From Methylobacterium terrae (GTDB taxonomy: Bacteria > Pseudomonadota > Alphaproteobacteria > Rhizobiales > Beijerinckiaceae): a stretch of 64,000 nt of DNA. The notes under the pieces are model-generated. The model searched no databases, was not told where the DNA came from, and was given only the letters and a program-made list of their open reading frames with translations. The first letter of the stretch is position 1, and each line of letters opens with the position of its first letter. Location: NCBI RefSeq assembly GCF_003173755.1, contig NZ_CP029553.1:645001-709000 (forward strand). The letters run 5' to 3'. Position numbers and translations under genes: made by a program. Below, in pieces: positions 18,172 through 28,106 of this stretch.

Positions 18172-18495
18172 ATGTTCGGGCGGCGTACCCAGGCGGCAGT
18201 GGCGGACAGGCTGACCCGCCGCCACGTTCGGATGAACCGCGGCGGGGCGGAGCAGGAAGGCTGCCTGATCTATCTCGGTGACGAGCTCGTCTCGGTGCTG
18301 GTGCGCCTCGAGCCCGGCACGCCGCACGCGCCGGAGCACCGGCACAAGTGGCGCGTGACGGAAGCCTACGGCCCCGGCGTCTCGCTCGCCCGCGCCCCGC
18401 TCTTCGACACGCCGGACGCGGTGGCCGACTGGATCGCCGACCGCCTGCCGCCGCCGGCGCCCCGGCCCTGGCTGGACGCGCACCTGCTGCCGTGA
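18172..18495 (+). CDS. Hypothetical protein, small
   Basis: This 107-residue protein (MFGRRTQAAVADRLTRRHVR...) has a C-terminal WIADRLPPPAPRP-type tail; no membrane segment or signal is visible. I do not recognise the family. The start at 18172 has a GAGGAG ribosome site 5 nt upstream, which supports real translation. It is a single gene between AT-richer spacers. Confidence 0.6.
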   Translation: MFGRRTQAAVADRLTRRHVRMNRGGAEQEGCLIYLGDELVSVLVRLEPGTPHAPEHRHKWRVTEAYGPGVSLARAPLFDTPDAVADWIADRLPPPAPRPWLDAHLLP

Positions 18496-18721
18496 GGCGC
18501 GCGCATACCCGGTGCGACGGAACCGCAACCGCGATACCAACTCACTGATCGATAACGGTTTTTCACCGGAGCCGGATGCTGCTTGCCGGCGGGCCGGGTG
18601 CGCCCGCGCACAGGGGTCCGGCGGGTTCGAGCCCATCTTCCTCCCATGCCGCTCAGGCCCGCTACGCCGCTTCCGTGGCGCCGTGCGCGAGACGCCGGGA
18701 CCGAGGCGGCCGGAGGTCACC

Positions 18722-19036
18722 ATGTCGCTCTTCGCCATGTCGCTCTTCGCCAGGCCCCTCGTCGCAAAGTCCCGCGTCGCAAAGTCCCGGTTCCTCGGAG
18801 CCGCCGCCCTCGTCGCCCTGCCCCTGTCCGCCGCCCACGCCAATGGCGGCGACCGCGAGCCGGCCGGCGGCGCCTTCATGAGCAGCTACGTCACCAACCC
18901 CTACGCCACGAGCCGCTCCCCCGCCGAGGCCCGCCCGCTCGACCGCCCGGCGCCGTGGTTCGCGCCCGGCCCGGCGGTCCCCGAGACCACCGGCTCCCTG
19001 CGGGCGCTGCCGGCCCGGCCGCGGACGCACCGCTGA
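18722..19036 (+). CDS. Small exported hypothetical protein with duplicated signal-peptide codons
   Basis: This 104-residue protein has an N-terminal export signal ending around ALPLSAAHA (after residue 40), then a proline/alanine-rich mature part. The N-terminus contains two tandem 5-residue duplications, MSLFA-MSLFA and VAKSR-VAKSR, each a 15-bp direct repeat in DNA (18722-18751 and about 18768-18797). A GGAGG ribosome site precedes the first ATG; the second MSLFA ATG could also start. The family is unknown. It lies 74 bp upstream of the PhoX-like gene, same strand. Confidence 0.6.
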   Translation: MSLFAMSLFARPLVAKSRVAKSRFLGAAALVALPLSAAHANGGDREPAGGAFMSSYVTNPYATSRSPAEARPLDRPAPWFAPGPAVPETTGSLRALPARPRTHR

Positions 19037-19110
19037 GCCTGTCATCCCGCCGCCACGGTCCCCAGGGTAAGCTCCCGTTTTCTCGAAGGGCGGGAGCGCC
19101 GAGGGGACCG

Positions 19111-21111
19111 ATGACACAGCCGTCGCTGAATCGATCGCAGCAGGCCGAGGCGGCCGAGGATGCCGGCTCGAACCCGAGCCCGAACCCGACCCTCGGCGAG
19201 GTCGTGGCCCGGCGCTTCGACCGGCGCGAGATTCTTCGCGGGGGCTTGGCGGGGAGCTTGGCGGGCGGTCTGGCCGGGGGTCTGGCCGTCTCGGCGATCT
19301 CCGCGACCCTGGCGCCCCGGGCGGTGGCGGCGGCGACGCCCGAGACCTTCCCGTTCCGCGAGCTGCCCGCCGGCGCCGACGAGCGCCACCACGTGGCCGA
19401 CGGCCACGACGCCGAGGTGCTGATCCGCTGGGGCGATCCGGTCCTGCCCGGCGCCCCGGCCTTCGACCCGCACCGGCAGTCTGCCGCCGCGCAAGGCATG
19501 CAATTCGGCTACAACAACGACTTCCTAGGCTTCTTCCCCCTGCCGGGCGCGAGCGACCCCGCCGCCCACGGCCTCCTCGTCGTCAACCACGAATACACCA
19601 ACGAGGAGCTGATGTTCCCCGGCCTCGGCCGGCAGGACGGCAAGGCCGGCTTCGCCGGCATGAGCCGCGACCTCGTCGACGTCGAGATGGCGGCCCATGG
19701 CGGCTCGGTGATCGAGGTCAGGCGCGAGGACGGGCGCTGGCGCGTCGTGCCGGGTTCGGCCTATGCCCGCCGCATCACCGCCACGACCCCGATGCGCCTC
19801 GCCGGCCCCGCCGCCGGCGCGGACCGCCTGCGCACGAGCGCCGACCCGGAGGGCCGGACGGTGCTGGGCATGCTCAACAACTGCGCCGGCGGCGTCACCC
19901 CGTGGGGCACGTGGCTGACCTGCGAGGAGAACGTCAACTACTACTTCCAGGGCCGCCTGCCCGAGGGCTCGGTGGAGGCGAAGAACCACAAGCGCCTCGG
20001 CATGCCCGGCAACCTCTACGGCTGGGCCCGCTTCCACGAGCGCTTCGACCTCGGAAAGGAGCCCAACGAGCCGAACCGCTTCGGCTGGGTGGTCGAGATC
20101 GATCCCTTCGATCCGGCGAGCGTGCCGGTGAAGCGCACCGCCATGGGCCGCTTCAAGCACGAGGGCGCCGCCGGCGCGATGGCGCGGGACGGCCGCTACG
20201 TCGTGTTCCAGGGCGACGACGAGCGCTTCGACTACGTCTACCGCTTCGTCACGCAGGCACCGGTGAACACGGCCGACAGGTCGGCGAACCGCGACATCCT
20301 CGATTCCGGCACCCTGTCGGTCGCCCGCTTCGACGCCGACGGGCGCGGCACCTGGCTGCCGGTCGTGTTCGGGCAAGGCCCGCTGACGCCGGCGAACGGG
20401 TTTCGCGACCAGGCCGACGTCCTGGTCGAGACGCGCCGGGCCGCCGATCTCCTCGGCGCCACCAAGATGGACCGGCCGGAGGACGTCGAGGCCAACGCGA
20501 CGACCGGCAAGGTCTACGTGATGCTGACCAACAACGTGCGCCGCAAGGCCGACCAGGTCGACGCCGCGAACCCGCGGCCGGACAACCGCTTCGGCCACAT
20601 CGTCGAGCTCACGCCCGAGGGCGGCGACTTCGCCGCGAAGGACTTCGCCTGGGAGGTGCTGGTGCGGTGCGGCGATCCCGCGATCGCCGCGGTGGGCGCC
20701 ACCTTCTCGTCGGCGACGACGAAGGACGGCTGGTTCGGCATGCCGGACAATTGTGCGGTCGACGGAGAGGGCCGCCTCTGGGTCTCGACCGACGGCAACT
20801 CGCCGGCGAAGACCGGCCGCACCGACGGCATCTGGGCGATGGAGACCGACGGCGCCCGCCGCGGCACGGGCAAGCACTTCTTCCAGGTGCCGCTGGGGGC
20901 CGAGATGTGCGGCCCCTACTTCACCCCCGACGACACCACCTTCTTCGTCGCCGTGCAGCATCCGGGCGAGGCCGACGAGGAGGATCCGAACGCCGTGCCT
21001 GCCACCTTCGAGAACCCGGCGACCCGCTGGCCCGACTTCGACCCCGCGGTGCCGCCGCGCCCGGCGGTGGTGGCGATCACGAGACGGGGTGGGGGGAGAG
21101 TGGGGACGTAG
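19111..21111 (+). CDS. PhoX-family (DUF839) secreted phosphatase
   Basis: This 666-residue protein of the PhoX family of calcium/iron-dependent alkaline phosphatases has an N-terminal Tat signal (RRFDRREILRGG, then a Gly/Ala/Leu-rich core and AVAAATPE cleavage region). Conserved PhoX segments include NHEYTNEELMFPG, GGVTPWGTWLTCEEN, GRFKHEGAAGA, VFQGDDERFDYVYRF, MDRPEDVEANA and MPDNCAVDGEGRLWVSTDG. It would hydrolyse phosphate esters in the periplasm or outside the cell under phosphate limitation. The PhoB box was searched for by eye upstream but not found. The gene converges with the CARDB/FG-GAP gene across two hairpins. Confidence 0.88.
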   Translation: MTQPSLNRSQQAEAAEDAGSNPSPNPTLGEVVARRFDRREILRGGLAGSLAGGLAGGLAVSAISATLAPRAVAAATPETFPFRELPAGADERHHVADGHDAEVLIRWGDPVLPGAPAFDPHRQSAAAQGMQFGYNNDFLGFFPLPGASDPAAHGLLVVNHEYTNEELMFPGLGRQDGKAGFAGMSRDLVDVEMAAHGGSVIEVRREDGRWRVVPGSAYARRITATTPMRLAGPAAGADRLRTSADPEGRTVLGMLNNCAGGVTPWGTWLTCEENVNYYFQGRLPEGSVEAKNHKRLGMPGNLYGWARFHERFDLGKEPNEPNRFGWVVEIDPFDPASVPVKRTAMGRFKHEGAAGAMARDGRYVVFQGDDERFDYVYRFVTQAPVNTADRSANRDILDSGTLSVARFDADGRGTWLPVVFGQGPLTPANGFRDQADVLVETRRAADLLGATKMDRPEDVEANATTGKVYVMLTNNVRRKADQVDAANPRPDNRFGHIVELTPEGGDFAAKDFAWEVLVRCGDPAIAAVGATFSSATTKDGWFGMPDNCAVDGEGRLWVSTDGNSPAKTGRTDGIWAMETDGARRGTGKHFFQVPLGAEMCGPYFTPDDTTFFVAVQHPGEADEEDPNAVPATFENPATRWPDFDPAVPPRPAVVAITRRGGGRVGT

Positions 21112-21147
21112 GCGGCGTCCCGGTCCGGCGCCCGGCTCCGGCACGAG

Positions 21148-21200
21148 GCGGCGGGGATCCCCCCGCCGCTCGACGGACGAGGCCGGGTCTGCCGGCCTCG
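21148..21200. terminator. Two adjacent hairpins between convergent genes
   Basis: Hairpin 1 has a 9-bp stem (GCGGCGGGG/CCCCGCCGC, 21148-21169) and hairpin 2 a 9-bp stem (CGAGGCCGG/CCGGCCTCG, 21178-21200). They lie between the convergent PhoX-like and FG-GAP genes and could act as a bidirectional terminator, although neither has a U-tract. Confidence 0.45.
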
Positions 21201-21205
21201 CGATC

Positions 21206-23443
21206 TTATCCGATCAGGGTCCAGTCGGACGTGATGGCGCCGATGTTGGGGGTCCCCGACAGGGTGGTGCCTCCGGCTCCGACGAGCCAGGTGTTCACGT
21301 GGCCGACATTGTCGCGGAAGACGATGTCCGAGCGGCCGTCGGCATTGGTGTCGCCGATGCCCTCGATCGTCCATTCGGACCCGACCGTGCCGAGATTGGG
21401 AGCGGACACGACCGCGCCGCCGGAACCCAGGATCCAGGCGTTGATGTGCCCGGCCTGGTCCCGCCACAGGATGTCGTCGCGCTTGTCGCCGTTGAAGTCG
21501 CCGATGCCGGCGACCGACCACTCGGACGAGATCGTGCCGATGTTGGGCGCCCCCGTGACGAGGTCGCCGTTCACCGTCCAGATGTTGACGTGCCCGGCCT
21601 GGTCCCGCCACAGGATGTCGTCGCGCCCGTCGCCGTTGAAGTCGCCGACGCCCTGCACCGTCCACTCGGACCCGATCGTGCCGAGGTTCGGCGCCCCCGT
21701 GACGGTCGCGCCGTTGACCTGCCAGGCGTTGACGTGCCCGGCCTGGTCCCGCCACAAGATGTCGTCGCGCCCGTCGCCGTTGAAGTCGCCGACGCCCTGC
21801 ACCGTCCACTCGGACCCGATCGTGCCGAGGTTCGGCGCCCCCGTGACGGTCCCGCCGTTGACCTGCCAGGCGTTGACGTGCCCGGCCTGATCCCGCCACA
21901 GGATGTCGTCGCGCCCGTCGCCGTTGAAGTCGCCGATCCCCTGCGCGACCCATGCGCTCGAGATCGTGCCGATGTTGGGCGCTCCGGACACGCCCGTGCC
22001 GGTCAGCTGCCACGTGTTGATGTGCCCGACCGTGTCGCGCCAGAGCAGGTCCGCGCGCCCGTCGCCGTTGAAGTCGCCCAGCGCGGAGACGGAGAGGGGG
22101 GAGGGCCCGGTGCCGGTGCCGCCTCCGGTCCCACCACCGCCTCCAGTCCCGCCTCCGGTTCCGGAGCCCGTGCCCGCAAGCCTGATGGCCAGTCCGCTCG
22201 AGGCATTGTTGGCTTCATTCACCTCGAGAATGCGATTGTCGTAATCGGCGATGACCCCGAAATAGTACGTGCCCGCCGCCAGGTTGGCCGGCAGGGCGAA
22301 CTCGCCCGGACCCGGCTTGGATCCATTGGCCGGGATCGTCTCCAGCAGGTTGCCGAAACCGAGGAAGAGATCCGAGGTCGTGATCGTCGAATCGGTCGAC
22401 AGATAACCGGCGATGTTGCCGGCCGACGATGACAGGGTGCCGGTATTCGTGATGGCCACGTCGGCTGCGATCCGCCCGGTGCCCGTCAGGCGGACGTTCG
22501 ATGCACTCGCCGTCAGGTCGACGCCGGATGTCGCATTCGTGATGCCCTTGACCGTCAAGGCCAGAACGTTCGAGGTATTGTTCGCCTCGTTCGTCTCGGA
22601 AATCTTGTTGTCGTAATCCGGGATAATTCCGAGATAATAGTTTCCCGGAGCAACGTCTGTGGGGATCGTGAAGGTGAAATTCTGGTTCGCGCTGCTTTTG
22701 GCGGCGACCAGGTCGATCATGAGATTCTTGGTGGTCAGGAGACGGTCTGTCGCCGGATCGATCGTGCTGTCCGAGGACAGGTAGAAGGCGATGTTGCCGG
22801 CGGAGCCGTTCGCACCGCCACTGTTGGCGATCGACACGCCGACGCTCTGCGTGGCGCCCGGCGTCGCCACGCTGCCGCGGTCGAGCGACAAGTTGCTGAG
22901 CGAGGACGTCAGATCGATCTGGGCGCTCGGATCGCCGGTTCCACCCCCTCCGGTACCGCCCCCGCCGTTACCAGTGCTCGTCTGATTATTGAGGACAATC
23001 GAATAGAGTCCGTTGAAATTATCGGGTTTCTGAACCGAAATTTTGAAGGTGAGAGCATAATCACCAGGAGCGCTAGGCCTCCAGCTGGTCTCACGCAATA
23101 TGATCGATCCCGTCCCCGTAATATTTCGACTGCCGCCCAAGAGACCGATGCCGGTGGTATTCAGCTTCGTATAGGTGGATGTCTCGTATTCGAAGAATAG
23201 AGTCACGTTCGGGTCAACCGAGTAGCCGATGACCAGATCTCCACTCGTCCCAAGTGAATCTCTGCCGCTGTCCCGCGATCCGCCAATCAGATCCACGGCG
23301 AAGAAATCCTCCGTATCGGCCCCTCTGGATGCGATGGATCCGGTGAAGCTACCACCATCCGCGGCAATGAGCGGAAAATTGTTTGCTGTCGTATCTGCGC
23401 TGAGGTCTGCGTATCTCTTAATAGGAATATTTGGAACGGTCAT
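21206..23443 (-). CDS. Large CARDB and FG-GAP/VCBS repeat protein
   Basis: This 745-residue protein has four zones: an N-terminal pre-peptidase-like beta domain (to about 160), a Gly-rich linker, two CARDB adhesion domains (each with DYDNKISETNEANN/DYDNRILEVNEANN), a second Gly/Thr linker, and six C-terminal FG-GAP/VCBS repeats (GDFNGDGRDDILWRD) with calcium-binding DxNxDGxxD loops. No signal peptide is visible, which with these repeats suggests type I secretion, but no RTX nonapeptides or export genes are adjacent. The role is likely cell-surface adhesion or biofilm. The ATG at 23441-23443 has GAGG 7 bp upstream. The start region is less GC-rich than the rest. Confidence 0.82.
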   Translation of the reverse strand: MTVPNIPIKRYADLSADTTANNFPLIAADGGSFTGSIASRGADTEDFFAVDLIGGSRDSGRDSLGTSGDLVIGYSVDPNVTLFFEYETSTYTKLNTTGIGLLGGSRNITGTGSIILRETSWRPSAPGDYALTFKISVQKPDNFNGLYSIVLNNQTSTGNGGGGTGGGGTGDPSAQIDLTSSLSNLSLDRGSVATPGATQSVGVSIANSGGANGSAGNIAFYLSSDSTIDPATDRLLTTKNLMIDLVAAKSSANQNFTFTIPTDVAPGNYYLGIIPDYDNKISETNEANNTSNVLALTVKGITNATSGVDLTASASNVRLTGTGRIAADVAITNTGTLSSSAGNIAGYLSTDSTITTSDLFLGFGNLLETIPANGSKPGPGEFALPANLAAGTYYFGVIADYDNRILEVNEANNASSGLAIRLAGTGSGTGGGTGGGGGTGGGTGTGPSPLSVSALGDFNGDGRADLLWRDTVGHINTWQLTGTGVSGAPNIGTISSAWVAQGIGDFNGDGRDDILWRDQAGHVNAWQVNGGTVTGAPNLGTIGSEWTVQGVGDFNGDGRDDILWRDQAGHVNAWQVNGATVTGAPNLGTIGSEWTVQGVGDFNGDGRDDILWRDQAGHVNIWTVNGDLVTGAPNIGTISSEWSVAGIGDFNGDKRDDILWRDQAGHINAWILGSGGAVVSAPNLGTVGSEWTIEGIGDTNADGRSDIVFRDNVGHVNTWLVGAGGTTLSGTPNIGAITSDWTLIG
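21344..22110 (-). repeat. 144-bp tandem coding repeats of the FG-GAP domain
   Basis: The segment GTTGAAGTCGCC recurs at 21491, 21635, 21779, 21923 and 22067, giving an exact 144-bp (48-residue) period; a sixth, more diverged unit starts near 21344. The units around 21600-21900 are almost identical in DNA, pointing to recent duplication or gene conversion. Confidence 0.85.
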
Positions 23444-24052
23444 AGCGCGCCTCACTCGGCCAGCAGGACAATGTCATACCCGCATCTGCCGCACTCATAT
23501 CACCCGCCTCAAATATCGTCCATCTCCATGTCATCAAATACAAAACTGAGGCAAGGTAAAATCTGTGAGCACCTCGCCACAACTCAGGCGAAAGCAAGAA
23601 TCAATTCCTCTCATCACGATAACGAGCTACAATATACAATCATATGATTATCAGACCGGTGGAGCGGATTTGTCGAGGCTGGATCACGATCTTGCGCACA
23701 CCCTTTGGTTGAAATTGGCATCGCTGGCAACCTTGGCATCGTTTTATGTTGAGCGATGTCGCAGACTCGGCTGGACCGCGGTCGACGCGGAGCGCGCATT
23801 TCTTATTGTTGCTGAAACGTTGCTCGATTCTGGGCGGAAATTCTGCTGGGTCAGGGACTACACTCGGCCCGTGGCCGCATCGGCGATGCGAGCCCAGGTC
23901 CGGCCAGCGGCTGAGCCTGGTACCCTGCCGCGCATCGCGCTGCGTCAGCCATCGACGCGAAGCCAGCCCTCGCCGGTGGTGGCGCGGGCCGGCGCTGAGG
24001 ACGCGCCCGGCCCCGTATCGAGCCGGGTTCCTGGGCGAACTCGGATTCGGCC
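23444..24052. other. 609-bp intergenic region, low GC at its left part
   Basis: The first 380 bp are markedly AT-richer than the surroundings and should contain the promoter of the FG-GAP gene. A plus-strand frame starting at 23565 exists, but its second half is antisense to the molybdenum enzyme gene and it shows no conserved sequence, so I do not call it. Nothing else is recognisable; it could hold decayed mobile DNA. Confidence 0.4.
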
Positions 24053-26290
24053 CTACAGCAGCTTGTCCAGCGTCACCGGCAGCTTGCGCACCCGCTTGCC
24101 GGTCGCGTGCCAGATCGCGTTGACGATCGCGCCCGCGCTCCCGGTGACCCCGATCTCGCCCACCCCCTTGATGCCGAGCGGGTTGACGTGGGGATCCTCC
24201 TCCTCGACCAGGATCGCCTCCAGGGAGGGCACGTCGGCGTTCACCGGCACGTGGTACTCGGCGAGGTTGGCGTTCATCGGCCGGCCGGTGCGCGGGTCCA
24301 TCACCGCCTGCTCGTGCAGGGCGAAGGAGACGCCCCAGATCATCCCGCCGTAATACTGGCTGCGCACCAGCCGCGGGTTGATGATCCGCCCGGCCGCGAA
24401 GGCGCCGACGAGGCGCGTCGCCCGGATCTGGCCGAGATCGGGATCGACCGTCACCTCGGCGAAGACCGCCCCGTGGGCGTGCATGGCGTATTGCTCCCGC
24501 GCCGCGTCGGGACCGGCCGCGCCCTTGCCCTCGACCGATTCGCGACTCGCCCTCCCCAGGATCTCGGTGAAGGCCTCGGACCGGGTCTCGTCGTCGCGCC
24601 GCACGAGGCGGCCGCCGCGGGCGATCACCCCGGCATTGCCGGCGCCGTAGAGCGGCGAGCGGGAATCCTGCGTCGCCAGGGCCGCGAGCTGCGCGATCGC
24701 GTCCGCCGCAGCGGCCTTGATCGCCGTGCCGGCGGTGGCGGTGTGGGCCGAGCCGCCGGCGATGCCGCCATTCGGCAGGTCCGAGGTACCGATGCGGAAA
24801 TCGATCGCGTCGATGTCGAGGCCGAGTTCTTCCGCCGCGATCTGGGCGAGCGCCGTCCAGGCCCCCTGCCCCATGTCGATCGCGCCGATCGCGACCGCCG
24901 CCTCGCCGGTGGCCCTCAGGACGGCCCGCGCCTCGGCCTGGAACATCAAGGCCGGGAAGGTGGCGGTGCCCACGCCCCAGCCGACAAGGAGGCCGTTCGC
25001 ATCGCGCATCTGCCCCGGTGCGAGCGGGCGCTTGCGCCAGCCGAACGCCTCGGCGCCTTGCGCGTAGCACTCCCGCAGGGCCTTCGAGGAGAACGGCTTG
25101 CCGGAGGCCGGCTCGGTCTCGGCGTAGTTGCGCAGGCGGAACGCCAGCGGGTCCATCCCGCAGGCCTCCGCCATCTCGTCGATGGCGCCCTCGAGCGCCG
25201 CGCTGCCCGAGGCCTCGCCGGGCGCGCGCATGAAGAGCGGCGTGCCGGTATCGAGCCGTACCGCCCGGTGGCGGGTGGCGAGAGCCGGGGCGGCGTAGAG
25301 CGTGTGCGAGACGCCGCCGCTCGGCTCGATGAAGTCGTCGAAGGTGCTGGTCGCCGTGAGCGTCTGGTGGTCGAGGGCGGTGAGGCCGCCATCCTCGGCC
25401 ACGCCGAGGCGCAGGGTCTGGCGGGTCGGGGCGCGGTGGCCGACGGGGCCGAACATCTGCGGCCGGCTCATGACGAGCTTCACCGGCCGGCCGACGAGGC
25501 GGGCCGCCATGATGCCGAGCACCTGGGGCCCGGCGATCATCCCCTTCGAGCCGAAGCCGCCGCCGAGGAACGGGCTGCGGATGTGGATGTCGGAGGCCGA
25601 GATGCCGAACAGGCCGGCGATGCGCCCCTGCGCCATCGCGAGCCCCTGCGAGGGCATGTCGAGGTCGAGCCGGTCGCCGTCCCAGGTGGCGACGACGGCG
25701 TGGGGCTCCATCGCGTTGTGGTACTGCGCCGGCGTCTCGTAGGTCGCCTCGATGGTGCGCGCGGCGGCGGCCAGGCCGGCCTCGACGTCGCCCGTCTCGA
25801 AGTCGGCCGGGTCGCCGACCCCGATCGCCGGCGGGGTGAAGGGCTCGGCCGAATCGAGCCCGATCGCCGGCGCCTCGGCCTCGTAGGTGGGGGCCAGCAG
25901 GGCGGCGCCCTCGGTCGCGGCCTCCAGCGTCTCGGCGATCACGACGGCGACCGGCTGGTTGGCGTAGCGGACGCGATCGTCCTGCAGGAGGTCGAGCCGG
26001 AAGGTGAAGCCGTCGTTCTTCTCGTCCGGATGCCGGGCGAGTGCCGGCTTGTTGTCGGGCGTCATCACGGCGACGACGCCGGGATGGCTCTGCGCCGCCG
26101 CGACGTCGAGACGCGCGACGCGGCCGCGGGCGATGCGGCTCACCGCCATCACGCCGTAGAGCATCCCGGGCGGGTGGTGGTCGGCGGCATAAGCGGCACC
26201 GCCGGTCACCTTCAGGATTCCGTCCTGGCGGGTGAGCGGCTGGCCGATGCTGGAGCCGTGGCGAATCCGATCGGACGTCTGGTTAGACAT
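24053..26290 (-). CDS. paoC: Molybdenum aldehyde oxidoreductase, molybdopterin-binding large subunit
   Basis: This 745-residue xanthine-dehydrogenase-family catalytic subunit holds the Mo-molybdopterin cytosine dinucleotide. Conserved blocks include GxAxYAxD near residue 33, [52 protein letters not shown], and the C-terminal [20 protein letters not shown] that carries the catalytic glutamate. The three-gene order and the iron-sulfur-bearing FAD subunit fit E. coli PaoABC, which oxidises aldehydes for detoxification. Unlike PaoABC the complex has no Tat signal, so it is cytoplasmic. The gene overlaps the FAD-subunit gene by 8 bp. Symbol by analogy. Confidence 0.9.
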   Translation of the reverse strand: MSNQTSDRIRHGSSIGQPLTRQDGILKVTGGAAYAADHHPPGMLYGVMAVSRIARGRVARLDVAAAQSHPGVVAVMTPDNKPALARHPDEKNDGFTFRLDLLQDDRVRYANQPVAVVIAETLEAATEGAALLAPTYEAEAPAIGLDSAEPFTPPAIGVGDPADFETGDVEAGLAAAARTIEATYETPAQYHNAMEPHAVVATWDGDRLDLDMPSQGLAMAQGRIAGLFGISASDIHIRSPFLGGGFGSKGMIAGPQVLGIMAARLVGRPVKLVMSRPQMFGPVGHRAPTRQTLRLGVAEDGGLTALDHQTLTATSTFDDFIEPSGGVSHTLYAAPALATRHRAVRLDTGTPLFMRAPGEASGSAALEGAIDEMAEACGMDPLAFRLRNYAETEPASGKPFSSKALRECYAQGAEAFGWRKRPLAPGQMRDANGLLVGWGVGTATFPALMFQAEARAVLRATGEAAVAIGAIDMGQGAWTALAQIAAEELGLDIDAIDFRIGTSDLPNGGIAGGSAHTATAGTAIKAAAADAIAQLAALATQDSRSPLYGAGNAGVIARGGRLVRRDDETRSEAFTEILGRASRESVEGKGAAGPDAAREQYAMHAHGAVFAEVTVDPDLGQIRATRLVGAFAAGRIINPRLVRSQYYGGMIWGVSFALHEQAVMDPRTGRPMNANLAEYHVPVNADVPSLEAILVEEEDPHVNPLGIKGVGEIGVTGSAGAIVNAIWHATGKRVRKLPVTLDKLL

Positions 26291-27338
26291 GAACGGCCTC
26301 CGAGGCGGGCGCGAGAACGGAACCCGGCAGGGCCGGCAGGCGCTCGGGCGTGCCCGCCGTCGCGCGCTGGAGCGCCCGCACCACGAGGCGCCGGGCGAGT
26401 TCGATCTTGAAGGCGTTGTCGCCGGAGGGTGTCGCGCCGGCGAGCGCGGCGTCGGCGGCCGCCCGGAAGGCGGCCTCGTCGGGCGCGCGGCCGGCGAGCA
26501 GGCCCTCCGCCTCCCGGGCCCGCCAGGGCTTGAGGGCGACGCCGCCGAGCGCGAGCCGCGCCTCGGCGATGCGCCCGCCATCCAGCCGCAGGCCGACCGC
26601 CGCCGAGACCACCGCGAAGGCGTAGGAGGTGCGGTCGCGGACCTTGAGGTAGCGGCTGTGGCCGGCGAACCCCGCGGCCTCCGGCGGCAGCACCAGGGCG
26701 GTGACGAGCTCGCCCGGTTCCAGCGCCGTCTCGCGCTCCGGCGCGTCGCCCGGCAGGCGGTGGAAGGCTTCGAGCGGCAGGTTGCGGGTGCCGGCCGGAC
26801 CCGCGATCTCGACGCTCGCCTCCAACGCCACGAGGGGCACGCAGAAATCCGACGGGTGGGTGGCGATGCAGGCCTCGCTCCAGCCGAGGATCGCGTGCAG
26901 CCGCGTCTCGCCGCCCCGCGCGTCGCAGCCGCTGCCGGGCTCGCGCTTGTTGCAGGCGCTGCCCGTGTCGGTGAAGTAGGGGCAGCGGGTGCGCTGCATC
27001 ACGTTGCCGGCCGCCGTGGCGGCGTTGCGCAGCTGCGCCGAGGCGCCCGACAGCAGCGCCTCGGCCACCGCCGGATAGGCCCTGGCGAAGGCGGGATCGT
27101 GGGCGAGGTCGCTGTTGCGGGCGAGCGCCCCGATGCGCAGGGACCCGTCGTCCCGCCACTCCAGGGCGGCGAGCCCGGGCAGCCGGGTGATGTCGACGAG
27201 GCGCGTCGGGCGGGCAACGCCGCCCTTCATCAGGTCGAGGAGGTTGGTGCCGGCGGCGAGATAGGCGGCACCGGGCTCGGCCCCCGCCGTGACCGCCCCG
27301 GCGACATCGGTCGCGCGGACGTACTCGAACGGGATCAT
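26283..27338 (-). CDS. paoB: Aldehyde oxidoreductase FAD-binding subunit with [4Fe-4S] motif
   Basis: This 351-residue middle subunit carries the CO-dehydrogenase-type flavoprotein fold: [12 protein letters not shown] for FAD pyrophosphate and [16 protein letters not shown]. The cysteine set between residues 115 and 140 ([17 protein letters not shown]) is the insertion that binds an extra [4Fe-4S] cluster in PaoB-type subunits and is missing in ordinary xanthine dehydrogenases. It passes electrons from the molybdenum centre to the final acceptor. The ATG at 27336-27338 overlaps the 2Fe-2S gene by 4 bp, so all three subunits are translationally coupled. Confidence 0.9.
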   Translation of the reverse strand: MIPFEYVRATDVAGAVTAGAEPGAAYLAAGTNLLDLMKGGVARPTRLVDITRLPGLAALEWRDDGSLRIGALARNSDLAHDPAFARAYPAVAEALLSGASAQLRNAATAAGNVMQRTRCPYFTDTGSACNKREPGSGCDARGGETRLHAILGWSEACIATHPSDFCVPLVALEASVEIAGPAGTRNLPLEAFHRLPGDAPERETALEPGELVTALVLPPEAAGFAGHSRYLKVRDRTSYAFAVVSAAVGLRLDGGRIAEARLALGGVALKPWRAREAEGLLAGRAPDEAAFRAAADAALAGATPSGDNAFKIELARRLVVRALQRATAGTPERLPALPGSVLAPASEAVHV

Positions 27339-27844
27339 GCCGCCTCTCCCCGGCGCTCGCCCGCCGATCGCTGGGTCATGGCGCCTTGCGCCTCCAGCAC
27401 CGCCTCGGTGATGCCCGCATAGGCGCCGCAGCGGCACAGGTTGCCGCTCATCGCCTCGCGCACCCGCTCGGGGTCGTTCCCGGCCTGCGCCTCACGGATC
27501 AGCCCGACCGCGCTCATGATCTGGCCCGGGGTGCAGAAGCCGCACTGGAACCCGTCATGGGCGATGAAGGCCTCCTGCACCGGGTGCAGGTGCGCACCCT
27601 CCGCCAGGCCCTCGATGGTCAGGACCTCGGCGCCGTCGAGGCTGACGGCCAGGGCGAGGCAGGAATTGATCCGCCGCCCGTCGACCAGCACCGTGCAGGC
27701 GCCGCACTGGCCGCGGTCGCAGCCCTTCTTCGTACCGGTGAGGTGCAGGCCCTCGCGCAGGAGGTCGAGCAGGGTCGTGCGCGGGTCCGGGATCGGGATC
27801 GTGCGCCTCGTGCCGTTCACCGTCAGGACGATGTCGACGCTCAT
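27335..27844 (-). CDS. paoA: Aldehyde oxidoreductase 2Fe-2S subunit
   Basis: This 169-residue small subunit has two [2Fe-2S] clusters: the plant-ferredoxin type CxxxxCGxC...C ([14 protein letters not shown] ... NSCLAL) at the N-terminus and the helical CGFC/CRC type ([13 protein letters not shown] ... GNLCRCGAY) at the C-terminus. It moves electrons from the molybdenum centre to FAD. E. coli PaoA has a Tat leader; this one begins directly with [11 protein letters not shown], so the enzyme stays in the cytoplasm. It is the first gene of the operon; a palindromic repeat lies upstream. Confidence 0.93.
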   Translation of the reverse strand: MSVDIVLTVNGTRRTIPIPDPRTTLLDLLREGLHLTGTKKGCDRGQCGACTVLVDGRRINSCLALAVSLDGAEVLTIEGLAEGAHLHPVQEAFIAHDGFQCGFCTPGQIMSAVGLIREAQAGNDPERVREAMSGNLCRCGAYAGITEAVLEAQGAMTQRSAGERRGEAA

Positions 27845-27856
27845 GCGGCTTCCTCC

Positions 27857-27962
27857 AGAGCATTGTCCGACGAAGTGGATGCCGGTTCGTCGCAGAGAAT
27901 GCGGCGAACCGAGGACCTGAACTCGTGCCCGGACGCAGCGCGTCCGGGCACGAGTTCAGGCT
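27857..27962. repeat. Rhizobial-type palindromic intergenic repeat
   Basis: The element starts AGAGCATTGTCCGACGAAGT and contains a 10-bp hairpin (GGTTCGTCGC/GCGGCGAACC, one mismatch, 27883-27910) followed by a perfect 21-bp stem with a 3-nt loop (27916-27960; arms CCTGAACTCGTGCCC... ). The opening sequence resembles the intergenic mosaic elements widespread in rhizobia and Methylobacterium (from memory). It lies upstream of paoA and may act as a transcript-stabilising or terminating structure. Confidence 0.7.
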
Positions 27963-28106
27963 AGACGGGCTCCAAACTAATCCGGCCCCCCGGACTGCCC
28001 AGATGCGGCTGCGTGCGGCAGCGCACATGTCGCAGCGAACCTTTTGCCGGCACGATGGTTGACGCTGCGAAACCGCACAGCGATCCCCCTCAACTGGACA
28101 GGACCT

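Noticed and set aside
23565..24353. Plus-strand open frame of 262 codons
   Set aside because: Its second half is antisense to the molybdenum enzyme gene, the composition is atypical and no conserved motif or good ribosome site was seen.
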